From Flavobacterium aestivum (GTDB lineage: Bacteria; Bacteroidota; Bacteroidia; Flavobacteriales; Flavobacteriaceae), in NCBI RefSeq assembly GCF_026870175.2, contig NZ_CP113977.2:744001-808000 (forward strand): a DNA stretch of 64,000 nucleotides, given 5' to 3'. The notes beneath the pieces were generated by a model. That model had not been told where the DNA came from. It saw only the letters and a list, made by a program, of their open reading frames with translations, and searched no databases. Shown piece after piece: positions 1 through 14,100 of this stretch (its first letter is position 1; each line of letters starts with the position of its first letter). The translations under genes and the position numbers were made by a program.

Positions 1-953
1 GGACCATTCCAAAGAATTGTTTTAGACTCCATAATCACTTTTTCGAAGTTTTCCAATGATTTTGGTCCCGCATCAAGACCTTGCCATCCTTCAGGAATTT
101 TGTCAACATCGACTATTTGTGTATCTGCTGTATTAGAGAAGCTATTGGCAGCAACAACATCAACCGGAATATGAACCTGAACTCCTTTTTCTTTGGCTAC
201 TCTTAAAATTTCGAGTGCCAACTCTTGTTTGTCATCTTCACAAATAGAATTTCCTATTTGTCCACCTAAAGCTTTTACAAAAGTAAATGTCATTCCACCT
301 CCAATAATCATGTGATCTACTTTGTCCAAAATATTTTCTATAACAGTAATTTTAGATGAAACTTTTGATCCTCCAAGAACAGCCGTTACTGGTTTTTCAC
401 TATTTTTCAATACCTTATTTAAGCTCTCTATTTCTTTTGCCAATAATGTTCCAAAACATTTGCTTGTTGGAAAAAATTGAGCAATTATAGTAGTTGAAGC
501 GTGTGCTCTGTGTGCCGTTCCAAATGCATCATTTACATAGATATCTCCTAATGAAGCCAACTCTTTAGCAAAAGCAACATCTCCTGCTTCCTCTTCATTA
601 TGAAAACGCAAATTTTCTAATAATAAAACTTGACCCGGTAATAAATTTTTAGCAGCATTTTGAGCCTCTTCACCTATACAGTTAGATGCAAATTGAACTG
701 GAACTCCTAGAATCTCAGAAGTAGTTTTCAAAATATGTCTCAATGAATATTTATCTTCAGCTCCTTTTGGTCTACCTAAGTGAGACATTAAAATTACACT
801 CCCGCCATGAGCTAAAATAGCATCAATAGTGGGCTTTGCAGCTTCAATTCGAGTAGCATCAGTAACATTAAAGTTCTCATCAAGAGGAACGTTAAAATCT
901 ACACGGATTATTGCCTTTTTAGCATTAAAATCAAAATTATTTAAAGTCTTCAT
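1..953 (-). CDS. pgk: Phosphoglycerate kinase, 3' end cut by window
   Basis: Glycolytic enzyme that transfers phosphate between 1,3-bisphosphoglycerate and ADP in the cytoplasm. The minus-strand reading frame starts at 953-951 with [10 protein letters not shown] and runs off the left edge, giving about 317 of the usual 395 or so residues. Family landmarks visible are the N-terminal RVDFNVPLD, the substrate loop [17 protein letters not shown], and [15 protein letters not shown]. The C-terminal nucleotide-binding part, including the glycine-rich loop near the end, is missing only because the window stops. It lies downstream of the spr operon on the same strand but is separated from it by a hairpin, and it has its own -7 promoter element at 986-993. 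Identification is secure. Confidence 0.95.
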   Translation of the reverse strand, partial: MKTLNNFDFNAKKAIIRVDFNVPLDENFNVTDATRIEAAKPTIDAILAHGGSVILMSHLGRPKGAEDKYSLRHILKTTSEILGVPVQFASNCIGEEAQNAAKNLLPGQVLLLENLRFHNEEEAGDVAFAKELASLGDIYVNDAFGTAHRAHASTTIIAQFFPTSKCFGTLLAKEIESLNKVLKNSEKPVTAVLGGSKVSSKITVIENILDKVDHMIIGGGMTFTFVKALGGQIGNSICEDDKQELALEILRVAKEKGVQVHIPVDVVAANSFSNTADTQIVDVDKIPEGWQGLDAGPKSLENFEKVIMESKTILWNG

Positions 954-985
954 GGTTCTTTTTTTAGTTGTTTTTGAAAGAAAAG

Positions 986-993
986 CAAAGATA
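986..993 (-). promoter_or_regulatory. Probable pgk promoter, -7 element TATCTTTG
   Basis: The minus strand reads TATCTTTG, a perfect match to the Bacteroidetes -7 consensus TAnnTTTG, 32 nt before the pgk start codon. No TTG -33 element sits at the usual 17-23 nt distance, so only half of the promoter is supported. Confidence 0.5.
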
Positions 994-1119
994 TAATTTT
1001 TAAACCACTATTAAATTTGAAAATTCTAAAAAAGAAGTCATTTTACTAACGAAATCGATATAAACACAAAAAGAAACTGATTACAATAAGAAATCCTATT
1101 TTACTACTTGGGGAAATGA

Positions 1120-1164
1120 AAAAACACAAACTTATTCTAGTAAATAGAACAAATTTGTGTTTTT
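1120..1164 (-). terminator. Possible terminator of the spr operon
   Basis: An 11-bp inverted repeat (AAAAACACAAA with TTTGTGTTTTT) with a 23-nt loop follows the sprF stop codon and ends in a T-rich run on the minus strand. The stem is AT-rich and so weak. It separates sprF from pgk. Confidence 0.45.
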
Positions 1165-1185
1165 GAGATTTTAAAATACTTGTGT

Positions 1186-2148
1186 TTAATCGTGTATTGG
1201 GCTCTCTGTACAAGGACAGTTACTAACACCTTGCAGGAATCTAAATCCTATTGTCAGAGAATGTGTTCCTGAATTATGAGGAGCCAAATTATTGTCTAGT
1301 GTCACTTGATAAGAATAACCTACTGAGATATATCCTTTTGTAAATCCCGCCATTGGACCTATACCTAGTGGCTGACCTATTTGATCATTTAAGAAACGAT
1401 AAGAAGCTCCTACCCAATAGTAATCTTCGTATTTATTGAATTTTCTATACTTTATATTCAAATCCGTATTAGAACGGCCATCACTTTGAAATACTTGAAA
1501 ATAAGCAGATGGTTCTAATTCTGCTCTATTTCCTATATTTAAAACATACCCAGAATAGAGTTGATAATTTGCAAGTAAATTTGGTTCAATCTTAGTTGTA
1601 CTAAAATCAATATTTTTTTGCAAAATATTGGTAGCAGTACCACTCACATAAAAACCTTTATTACGATACAACAATCCTACTTCAAAGTTATTGTTTGTAG
1701 TGGAACGATTGTCAGTAATTGCAGCATCAGGTGGGACATTGGTTAAATCTGGAACATCGATACGAAACGCATTATATATATACGAAAGACCAAACGAAAG
1801 GTATTGCTTGGAATAATAATCCAAAATAATATGATGCGCAAAGGTAAGCTTACCCCCACTTTGTTTAGTGTTTCCATTTGAATCATTATACAATGTTAAA
1901 CCAACACCAGATTGGCTTAATACCCTAAAATCTGCATAAAGTGCCTGACTTTGAGGAGCATCTTGAACGCCTACCCATTGTTTATAACCATTTAGGTTGA
2001 TTCTAAAGTTATCTCCAATACCAGCATAACTGGGTGAAATTACAAAGGGATTATCGGCCAAATATTGTGTAGCTACTGGAACATTCAACTCTTGACTGTA
2101 ACTGGCTGTTACAGTCATGAGGAAAATGCTAATTAAGATCTTTTTCAT
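1186..2148 (-). CDS. sprF: SprF, PorP/SprF-family outer-membrane protein of the T9SS
   Basis: 320-residue outer-membrane protein of the PorP/SprF family. It has a signal peptide (MKKILISIFLMTVTASYSQ) followed by the family opening NVPVATQYLADNPFVISPSYAGIG and alternating beta-strand segments typical of a barrel, ending in GTHSLTIGFRF. It lies 41 nt downstream of sprB and is the last gene of the operon. In Flavobacterium johnsoniae, SprF is known to be needed for delivery of SprB to the cell surface by the type IX secretion system, and PorP-type proteins are thought to hold type-B T9SS substrates at the surface. The same role is inferred here from family and gene order. Confidence 0.88.
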   Translation of the reverse strand: MKKILISIFLMTVTASYSQELNVPVATQYLADNPFVISPSYAGIGDNFRINLNGYKQWVGVQDAPQSQALYADFRVLSQSGVGLTLYNDSNGNTKQSGGKLTFAHHIILDYYSKQYLSFGLSYIYNAFRIDVPDLTNVPPDAAITDNRSTTNNNFEVGLLYRNKGFYVSGTATNILQKNIDFSTTKIEPNLLANYQLYSGYVLNIGNRAELEPSAYFQVFQSDGRSNTDLNIKYRKFNKYEDYYWVGASYRFLNDQIGQPLGIGPMAGFTKGYISVGYSYQVTLDNNLAPHNSGTHSLTIGFRFLQGVSNCPCTESPIHD

Positions 2149-2189
2149 TTTATTTTTTCATTTTGGATAACTAACTGCTTTCACTATTG

Positions 2190-5100
2190 TTATCTATATA
2201 GAGTAAAGTGGCCTATAAATTCACGATCATCTTGAGAATGTCTCAATTTCAATACATACCAGTAATCACCCATTGGTAACTCTGTTCCGTTGTACTTACC
2301 ATCCCAAGATTCTCCTGCTCCAAAAACACCTACTTCACGTCCATAACGATCATAAACAATGAACTTAATGTCTGGATAATTTTCAGTATTAGTTGGTTTC
2401 CAAGTGTCATTCGTATTATCTCCAGTTGGAGTAAATATTGGCGGTATTATAATATCAATAAAATCAAAATGCTTGGTAGCAGATACTGTACATCCATTAC
2501 TGTCAGTTAGAACTACTGTATAATCTCCAGACTTAAAGTAAATGAACTTGTTTTGAGCAGTCATTGGTTCACCATTAACAGTCAATTGGTAAATACCTGA
2601 TCCACCTGAAACGGTAGCTACAATTTCATTTAATCCTCCAAGATCTATTGAAAGAGATAAAGGATCTATTTTTTCAACTGCAATTCCACTGAATTTTTGG
2701 ATACAACCATTGGTGTGTCTTGCCTCTACATAATGCAATCCAGGTGCCACATTAGCAAATACATTGCTCGCTTGGAAAGGCTTAACTCCATCAATAATAT
2801 AATCAATTTCAGAAGGAACAGTATTACTAGGATCTACAGTCACGGTAACTTTATTTCCTGGAGTATTTACATCACATTCATACGTTACTACAGCTTTAGG
2901 ATCAAGATTAATTGCTTTTGGCAATGATACTTTCCATTCAGCGGTACATCCGTTCATATCTGTAACATAAACCATGTGATCACCTCCGGTAATTCCATTA
3001 GTAAAATCAAATTGTGTTTGAGTTGCAGTACCTTTCTGAGTATTTGCAGTACTTGGTTTATCTAACTCAACATTATAAGGAGCAACACCTCCAGTAACAT
3101 TAATCTTAAATGCACCATTCTTATCTCCAACACAAACTTCTGGAATAATAGAATTAGCCACTGTACTAACATCAATCGGATTAGGCTCAGTTATAGTAAA
3201 GTTTAATCGAACATAACAACCAAGAACGTCTTGAACAATTACATCGTAATTATTAGGTTTCAATTTATTGAAAGTATTACTCTCAAAGAACTGATCTAAA
3301 TTAGGTGAAATCGCATATTTAATAATACCAGTTCCTCCAGATGCATTTATCACTACTTTACCATCACCATTACCATTACAAGTAACAGGAGTTGCTGTAA
3401 ATGGAGCAATCAATGGTAAATTAGGTTCCTTAATCGTAATGGTAGCTGTTGTTGTATTACAATCACGACTCACCACTCTCACTTTATAAGTTCCAGAAGC
3501 CAATTGAGTAAAGTAACCTGGCGAAGTCTGAACAGCACCTGCAATTGGGGTATTTGTAGCATCGTCAAGTAAGGTATAAACATAATTACCTAAACCACCA
3601 TTTGCAGTCGCAACAATAACACCTGTTTTATCTCCACGACAATTAACAACTGCATTAGTAACATCTAATTTGATAGTTAATGGAACTAATGGATCAATTG
3701 TAACATCGTTAGATACTATACTGATACAACCATTAGCATCTTTTACATAATAACGGTGCGTTCCTGTTGGTACAGTAAATGTAACTGATGAAGCAAAAGT
3801 GCCCAATGTTACCGCAAAATTAGGAGTCGTACTATAACTGTATAATCCAGTCCCACCTGTTGCACTCAAGGTAAGAGATGTTAGAACTGTACAAGTTTGA
3901 GTAGATGACACCACTAAACTAGCTTTTACTATACTAGGCTGTGCTATTACAACTGGCGCAGAAGTTTTACTACAACTAAATCCATCAGTAACAGTTACAG
4001 TATAAGTTCCTGCTCCAAGATTAGCAAATACAGGAGAAGCCTGAGGTCCTGAGAATGTATTTGGCGTTACCGAAGTTGTATTCAAAGTATATAAATAATT
4101 AGAACCTTGACCACCAGTTGGTGCACTAACAGTAATTGAAGCATTAGTATCTCCAAAACATGTTAATAACGTAGTTGATGGTGTAGCTGTGAAAGCAATT
4201 GGAGTTGGAATAGATAATGTTACTGAAACAGTGTCCTCACATCCTTTACTATCCTTAACTTTTACTATATAATTTCCTGCTCCCAATCTTGAAAATTCAG
4301 AAACAGTACTCCATCTACTGATTACAGTTCCTCCTACTAATTCCAATTGATACATATAACCACCTGGCCATCCACCTACAGCAGTAGCTGAGATAGTTCC
4401 GTCATTATTTGATGCACATGTAATTCTTGTATAAGATGTTTTACTTACATCTAAAGCCGCTGCTGGTCCAGAGATTGTAAAGTTTTTGCTAAATGTACAG
4501 AATGGAGAATTAGTTAAAGTAGCAGTAACTGTATAAGTTCCTGATCCTAAATTACTAATCGTAACAGGTCCCGCATTTGAAGATGTACCTCCAGGAAGAG
4601 CATTCCCTAAAGCATCAACCAAAGTATACGTAAATGCTCCAGCCTGATTCGGGTCAGTAGCAGTAATTACTCTATCTATAAAAGTAACATTAGCACTTCC
4701 ATTTTTATATGTAAAACAAGTTACATCTACTATATTATCTATAAGAAGATCAAAAGTATTTGGCTCGTTTACATAATGAGCAGCTTGCATAGTACAACCT
4801 GTATCAAGATTTTTCACCGTGATTAGGTAATTTGCAACTGGTAATCCTGTAAAGATACCTGTAGCATTTGTTTGTGAAGGATACAAACCACCATTAACAC
4901 CTGTTGTAGCATTAACATCTACCAAAGTGTATTCCAAATTAGTAGGAGTTCCTCCTGTAGCGTTTACAGTGACCTTAATATCCTCAAGATTATTACATGT
5001 AATAGCCTTAGTTATTGCTACATTGATTTTATCTAATGCTATGAAAGGAGCAATTGTTATTGGAGTTGCGATAGATCCAATACATCGTTTGTTATCATAA

Positions 5101-8100
5101 ACATTAACCGTATAATTACCTCCAGATAAATCTGATATTATATAAACATTACTTGCTCCTCTTTGAACAACTGTAGCCCCTTTAATGAACTCGTAAATTG
5201 TATACGTTCCAGATCCACCAGTAACTCCATTTACTGTTATAGTAGCAAAGTTACCTGTATTTCCAGATGTACAAGCAAACTGTACTACTGCAGGAGCTGG
5301 AACATCAATTGGATCTGGTTGTCCAACAGTAATAGACAAAGAAGCAGGACAATTTCTTCCAGAAATCACATCAACAGTATAATTTCCAGCTTTCAATCCG
5401 CTGAATAGAGGAAAATCTTGTGGCCCCACATTAACCGCAGTTCCTGTTACCGTCGTTCCACTCAAAGTATATCTATATACAGGATTGTCATTTACGCCTG
5501 GTGCCGGAGTTGCCATAGTAGCCGTAATAGTACCATCATTTCCTCCGTTACAAGTAACAGCAGTTTGTGTTAAACCAAAACCAGTAATACGTGTCGCAGT
5601 ACTTAAAGTAATTGGAACATAAACTTCACACAAAGTAGCAGTATCTTTAACTCCAATAGTATGAGTTCCAGGTATTACACTACTAAAAGAGGTAACTGCT
5701 ACAAAAGCACCACCATCTATGTTGTACACATAACTTCCTGATCCACCTGTAGTACTTACAGATATTACACCATCATTATCTGAACATGAAGGTGGAGTAG
5801 TAACTACAGGAGTTAAGATTAACGGCTGACGAATAGTTACTAAAGCCGTAGCTGTAGTAGTACAACCATTTTTATCTTTCACTGTAACATTATAATTACC
5901 TGGTGCGTTTACAACAAAAGTTGGACTGGTTTGGAAACCACCACCGATGCTGTATTCAAAAGGACCAACTCCTGTTGGTACATTTACAGTAAACGTATAA
6001 GTACCAGTTATTGCGTTTGGACATTCGCTATATGGAGCCACAGAAATTAATGACGGACTTGCATCCAATAGAATCGTTTGTGGTTTATTGATCGGACAAC
6101 CATTCGCATCAGTAACATATACATCCCAAGTCATATTTGCACCAGTATTTGTATCAACAGTAATTAAGTTACTTGTACTAAATACGGTTGGGGCAGGACT
6201 TCCAGCAATTACAGCTGCATATTTATATGGTGCTGTTCCTCCTGTTGGAGTTACTGTAATAGTAGCATTATCATTATTACAATTAGTATTTGTAGCTGTA
6301 GCTGTAAAATCAAGTGCAGCTGCAGGTTGACTTATAGTTACGCTAGCTGTATTTTGACATCCAGTTATAGCATCTGTAACATCTAATGTATGTACTCCTG
6401 GTGCTAAATTGGTGAATGTTAATTGAGCATTATTTACACCATTAACTGGTACACCATCGAATAAATAGTTGTAGTTTCCTGTAAAGTTAGTGATATCAAA
6501 CTGTGCAACTCCATTAGCAGCATTAAAACAAGTCACGTTACTAATGATTCTACCAGCAACCGTAATATTGTTTACCGGATCAACAGTGTACGCTTCCTGA
6601 TAAGTACAATTGTTTGCATCTGTTACCTGGAAAGTATAAGTATTTGGAGTTAATCCCGCGAAAATAGGATTGTTACCATTATTCACAATTGCTGGCGAAA
6701 TAATTTGATATGTAAATGGCCCAACTCCATTGATAACATTACTAATAGTAACAGTACTAGTAGTATTTGGAGCCACACAATATATTGGTGTCCCAGCAAT
6801 ATCCATTTGCGTTGGCGGATCTAAAGCCGGAATATTTACTCCATTTACCAAAGTATAAATACATCCTTTAGCATCTTTTACAAGTACATTAAAAGTAATT
6901 CCAACATACGTTTGATAAGTATTTGTAGAAGAATAACTTGTTCCTCCATCAAAACTATACTGATAAGGAGCCGTTCCTGTACCTGGTGTAGCTGTAACGG
7001 TAACAGTAGCAGGTTGTGCTACATTACCAGCACCACAAGTTAATGGCGTAGTTATAGCAGATGTTGCTAATAATGGATTAGGCTCAGTAATCGTAATAGC
7101 TGCCGAATTTCGCACACAGTTTCTTACATTACGAACTGATACCACATAGGTAGTTCCAGCCTTTAAACCGGTGAATGAGTTTCCAGTTTGGAATGGTGTT
7201 GTTGTTACACCATCTGTTAAACTATATTCGTAAGGTCCCTCACCAGCTGTAACATTTACTGTGATAGTTCCATCAGAATCGCCATTACAGCTTACATGGG
7301 TCTGAGTTGTTGTAAATACTGTAGTTGGTATCGGATCTAAAATAAATTTTTTAGTAGCCTGACATAGAGTTGTATTATTTGCATCAGTTACTCTGAAATC
7401 ATACGTTCCAGCTGTAGTTGCTGTATATGGACTAGTTACTACTGCAAACCCACCTCCGTTAAAAGAAACTTCATAAGTATAATTAGCAGTTGGAGTCGTA
7501 TTACCTCCTGTTGTAGTCAAGGTAATTATAGCATCTGGTGTACCTGTACAATCTAATTCTTTAGTCAAGGTAGCCGATAAATCTAACTTAGGATATACAA
7601 CATAATCTACATTTGCTGTACAACCGTTTCCATCTTTAATCACCAGGTTATAAGTACCTGACGCATTGAAGGTAAAGTTTGGTGAAGTTTGAAAAGCACT
7701 GCCATTAACACTATAAGTTGCAGGCAATATTGTTGCAGAAGAAACTAATGATAAATTAATTGTAAATGCAGTCGCTCCATCATAACAAATTGATGATGGT
7801 GCACTAATTGTTGGTAAAGCATCCGCAACTAGCGTTACTGCATCTTGTTTAATACAACCGTAAGCATCTTTAACATAAACAATATAATTACCTGTTACGC
7901 TTGTTGCAAAAGTTGTATTTCCTGTCCAACCTCCAGTACTTGCTGTAGGTACTGGATCAGTAGCCAATAGATATTGATATGTATAAGGTGCAGTACCTCC
8001 CTGTGGTTGTGCAGCAATTATACCATCTTCATTACAATTAACATTTTTAGTTTTTGTAGCGGTAACTGTTAATACTGTAGGTGATTCATTAATATTAAAA

Positions 8101-11100
8101 TTAGCCGAAGCCTTACCACAACCACTATTAGGGCCTGACATTTCTTTTATATAAACATAATAACTACCAACCCCAAGAGTTATAGGAATATTTGGAATGT
8201 TAATAGTACTTGAACCTGGAATAGTAGAAGTACCAGAAACATATTTAGATATGTTTGTAAATGCTTCAAAAACTTCATAAGTATAATCTAATGATGCTCC
8301 ACTTGCATTAGTTATATCGAAAGATACATTCCCGTCATTACTTCCTTTACATGTGATATTTTTCGGAACTATATTGTTAGCCGAAAGAGAAGTAATTGAT
8401 GGTACTGGTATTGCAGCAGTTTCATAATAATAACATTTAGTGTTTTCATCATAAACTATAAAAGTATAGGTTACTCCAGGCAATAAAGGAGAAAAAAGAG
8501 TCTCTTTACTACCGGCAGGCATTTCTCCTTGCCACCCATCTGTTCCGTCTGCAGTCCAAACTTGACCTGGACCATTATAAATGTTAAAATGGAATGGACC
8601 TGTACCTGCAAAAGCAGAAGTAATTTTAACTATAGCTGAACCTCCAGTTGCACAAGTAACAGTAGGATTGATTGTAATTCCTAAAGAATTTGGTGGAGAT
8701 GCGACTAAAACATCCTTCTCTATAACAGTACAACCTTTTGCATCAACAACTCTAATTTGATACAATCCAAAATCTACTACATTGAAAGTAACAGAAGTTG
8801 TTCCTGAAGCATTAGGTTCAGACTGGTTATAACCATTAATTCCTGTTACATAATACGTATATGGAGCTGTTCCTCCTGTACCTCCTAATGGACTAACTCC
8901 ATCAGTTATTTTATTTATAATAATAGATCCCTTAGAAATACCTGAGCCATTACATTGAATTGGAATAACCGTTTTATCAATAACCATTGGAGTAGGCTCT
9001 GCAATAGTAATTGGCTCAGTATCCATACAACCTTTTGCATCAGTAACGGTTACAACGTAAAAGCCTGCTGGTAATCCAGACGTTTGAGTACCAAAGTCAT
9101 TAACTAAGATAGTGTGTGCTAAATCAGAATATTGCTTAACATTAAATACAAATGGTGCTTGTCCTTTAGTATTATCAATGGCAATAGAAATTGCTGCAGT
9201 CCTATCAGTATTACAGTTAATAAATGCTGTTTGCGTTACTCCCGTAATATCAGGATTTATTGGTGTAGTAGTTACTATCGGTGTAGTAGTTAGAGCAGTA
9301 CATCCTGTAGTTGCATCTGTAACTCTAAAAGTGTAGCTACCTGCTGTTGCTGAAGTAAACACATTACTTCCCATAGCTGTATATGCGCCAAGAGCTTCTT
9401 TAGATTCATAGCTAAATGCACCTACACCTCCTGTTGGTGTTAAAGTTATTTGAGCAGCTGTTGGTGCAGGATTACAAGTAATACCTTTATTTAAAACAGC
9501 AGTCAAAGTCAATTGTGATGCAACAGTTATTGGATTACTGTCTTTTGTACAGCCATTAGCATCTTTTACTCTAATAGTATAAGTACCCGCAGCTGTAACA
9601 ACAAAAGTATTTCCTGATTGCCAAGAAGCACCATTATCAATACTATATAATAAAGCTCCTGTTCCACCTGTAACTGTAGCAGTAATAGTATAACTACCTA
9701 CTCCTAAACATTGTCCTGTAGCAGTTGCAGTAACAGCTGTTGGTGCAGAATCTTTAACCAAAGTTAATGGTAGTGTAACTGTACATCCATTAGCATCTTT
9801 TACCCAAGCATACCAAGTAAGCGCAGGACTTAAATTAGCCACATTAGAAGCTACATATGTACCCGCAGTAACATTACTATTATTAAATGAATAAGTATAA
9901 CCTGGTGTTCCAGTTCCTGGAGTTACATTTACTGTTACTTTTGAAGTTGCAACATTACAATTTGCATTTATAGTTACATAAGTTGCTGCTAAAGCTGCTG
10001 TTGGTTGCGTTATAGTTGTTGATGTTGAAGCTGTACAGCCAGTAGTTTCATCAGTGAAAACCACATTATAAGTAGCTGCACCTAGATTTGGTAATGTAAA
10101 TGTTGCAGCCGTTTGTCCTGTTACCGCTGTACCTCCATTAACACTATAACTATAAGTTGTAAATCCACCCACATTATAGCGAATTGAACCTGTAGTGTTT
10201 CCAAAACAATCAATATCTTTCAATTTCGTTGCCGAAGCAGTAATTGGTGTAACTGCTTTTACTATGTATGACTCAGTATAGTAACAACCATTAGCATCTG
10301 TTACTCTAAATGTATAATTACCTGGAGCTAATCCTGGGAACTCATTTGAACTTTGCTTTGGTAAAATTACTACCGAAGGCGCGATAGTCTCATATTGTAA
10401 AGCTGCCACTCCATTCGTAGCCGTAAGTGTAACCTTTGTAGTAGGCGCAGTACATGTTACAGCTGCGTTAGCAAATGTCAAATCTGTTGGTGGATTTAAT
10501 GGTGCTAAATCAATATGTTGTACAGAAGATAAACAACCTTTATTATCTTTTACAATAATATCAAATGATTGAATACTTCCATTATCATTTACAGTCAAAG
10601 TATTAGCCGAACTATATGAAGTTCCATTATTGAAACTATAAGTGAAAGTTCCTGATCCTCCAGACCCAGTTACAGTAATAACTGCGGCAACTTTTGTATT
10701 CGTAGCACTACAGCTAAATGGAGTTGTAACTACTGCCGAAACCCCAACTATAGCTGGATTCACAATAGTAACATCAGTAACCGCAGATTCACAACCTTTA
10801 CTATCAATTACTTTGATATTATACGTTCCAGCTGCTAGACCTGTAAATTTATTAGTGGTCTGAGTAGTATAAGCTGCAGCCGAATTTAATTTAATCGCAT
10901 AAGTATAGCTTGATGTAAATCCATTGCTTGCTGTAACTGTAATTGTACCATCATTAGCATTATTACAAGTAATATCCGTGCTTTTAAATAGTAATGTTGG
11001 AGTTGTTTTTGGAGTAACCGTTATTGTATTACTAGTTGCTGAACAGCCTTTGCTATCTGTAACAGTAAACACATAAGTTCCTGAAACCGAAACCATGTAA

Positions 11101-14100
11101 GGGAAAGAAGCTACGGTTGTTGGTGCACCTCCATTATGAGAAACTGTATAGGTATAAGGAGCTCCATTTCCTCCCACAATAGTAGTAGTCATAGAAGCAT
11201 CGACCAAACAGGTTAAATCTTGTCCTAAAGTAGCCGTTAATTTTAATTCAGGTTCAATTGTCACTGATATTACATTTGCAGTACAATTTGTAGTTGCATC
11301 GGTAACTAAAATAGTATGAAGACCTGGTCCGACATTGTTGAAAGTATTGCTGTTTTGAGCGGCATTAGTATCTAATTTATAAGTAAATGGCCCAACACCT
11401 CCGGTTACTTTAACCACAAAAGTTGCTTTATTTACTGTATCATAACATAAATCAGTACCTGTATCTAAAGTTGCAGTTAATGTTGGTGGTGCTAACACAT
11501 CTACTGTAGCTCCTACTGGATTTACGCAAAGATTGGCATCTTTAACAAAAACCGTGTAACTTCCAACCGGCACGTTAGTAAATTGATTACTCGCTTGATA
11601 AGGTGCAACAACAGTAATACCGTCAGCTTTTCTTAACTCGTATTGATAAGCTGCAGTTCCACCAGAAGCATTAGTTTCAATAGTAGCTCCTGTTGTACAA
11701 GTAGCTAATACTGGCACGGTAACTACGGTCATTATCGCAGCAGGTTTCTTGATTTCTTGTGTAAATGGTTTAGTACATGCTGCAGATGAAGTAGCATCTG
11801 GGCGTATTGAAATAGAATAAGTACCTGAGTCTAATCCTGTAATCACTTTTGGTGAAGTAAGTGACGTATTCCAAGTGGTTCCATTATCTAAAGAATACTG
11901 AAAACCTTTTACAGTATCAAAATTTTGAGCAGAAATAGTAATTTCTCCATCTTTTAAATTATTACAAGTAACATCTTTATGACCCGTAATAGCAGCAGAG
12001 AATGCTTTTCCTGTAGGCACTACTATAGTATAATCCTTAATAGTTGCACAAGCTTTAGGTAATTGATATACTGTAATATCATCTATAACTGCGTCATTCC
12101 CGCTATAATCTGTACTTCCTGACCTAACATTGAATGTCAAAGTAGTATTGAATCCTGGGTTCAAAGAAACTGTTCTTAATTCCCAATTATTTGAACGAGG
12201 TATAGTTGGAATCGCTGGAATTCCTGTTGGATTAGGAGTTGGAGGAATTGGTGGCTGTTGAGCAACAACTTTTCCGGTACTATCCACTAATTCAAAAGAG
12301 AAACTTGGATCTGCACCTCCATTAAAACCTAGTCTTAAAAGATTGGATAAATAAGCTTCAACTATAACAGGTTGATTAGGTATAATGTCATTAATAACTT
12401 TACTATAAAGAATACCATTTGCTCCTGCCGCTCCACCAATATTTACTATTAAAAAGCGACCTTTTGGATCAGTTCCATTTGATGTATGGTCTTTAAAATG
12501 ATACCATGCACCTACATTTGTTCCGCTAGGATCATCTCCTCTCCAAAAATCATTTGCCACAGAATATTGGTTATCTTCAATTGAACGAGTACCACATAAA
12601 TAAGGTGCATTTACTCTTTGGTCGTTAAAACAATATGCACTTGCAATACCTGGAGATAAGGTTGGGTTACCCGATCCAAAAGTTTCTTTTAACAAGTTAC
12701 TATAAGTAGGCACTGAATTTACTGAATATTCTACACGAATTGCATGAGTTCCAGGTAGTACATTCAAAAATTTATTTGCAGGAGTATTTGGATTTAATAC
12801 ACCATCTAAATAATATTTGTAAGTAAATGATGCCGTTCCAGGATTGTTTACAATTACTGTACTTGTAGCTGTACCGTCACAATTAAAATCAACAGGAGTA
12901 GCAACATCAATAACTGGTGCCACTGGTTCTGGATCTATGGTAACACTTGCAGAAAAAATACATTTATTAGAATCTCTTACATATACTGTATAAGTACCTG
13001 GAGCTTTATAAGCCTCATTAGTTCCAATCCATGATACTTGATTATCAAAACTGTATTCATAAGTTGGCGTACCTCCTTGTACATTTGTAATACGTATTTT
13101 ACCATTATTCTTAGGCACTATAACTCCATCTCCACATCCTGCCAATTCAGATACACCTGCCGATGCTGTTAATTGAGCTGCAGGCTCTGTTAAAGTAATA
13201 GTTGGTTTACTATCAATACAGTCTACTCCTCCTAATGAATATTTTATTTGTGGAGTATAAACCGTACCGGCTACCAAATTAGAAAAAACATTAGAAGCAG
13301 AATAAGTAACACCTCCATCAATACTATACATTAATGTATATCCATTAGCATTCGTCACATTAAACTGAATGCTTCCTGTATTATCACCATAACATTTTAC
13401 ATCTGTTTTCGTAACTGTGTAAACTGGCTTAGGGATATTGTTAACCGTAATTGATGTCTGAGCTTTACATCCGTTATCATCTACAACATCAATATTATAA
13501 ACTCCACCAGCAGGTAAAGGGTTAGTCACCACTATTTGCGGCACAGTTTGAAAAACTGTAGAACTATTTACAAAATAAAAATAAGGTTTAGTACCACCAG
13601 CTGCATTTACTGTAATTTCTCCATCATTACAAGTAAATGGCTTCGTTAATGCAGCTGAAGCTGTCACTGGATCCGGCATAATTAAATCTACTGTTACAGA
13701 ATCTGAACAACCATTGTCTGTAGTAACATCAATTCTATATTGTATTGGTGCCAAAGGAGTCGTTGTACCTCCATCCAGATTTAAAAATTCATAATCAAGA
13801 GCATTCGTAAGTCCTGATGTACTTACAAACACACCATTCTTATATAAAGTATAAGTATATTGTCCTTTTACATCGTTCGCTCCTACTTTGATTGAACCTT
13901 TAGAGCCAAAACAAAGTGGTTGAACAACTTTTGTTGTGTTAACTTTTAAAACCTTATCAAGGATTTGAATATTTTTTACTTCAAAAACACATCCATTAGT
14001 CACACCTGTTTGTCTAATATAAACTGTGTGTAAACCTGCAGTAACAACAGGAAAAGAAGCATTAGGGAATACATTACTCGATTGGTAAGTAACTCCATCT

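Noticed and set aside
6088..10863. Several plus-strand open frames of 70-100 codons opposite sprB
   Set aside because: Composition mirrors the repeats of sprB on the other strand; no promoter or recognisable protein family.
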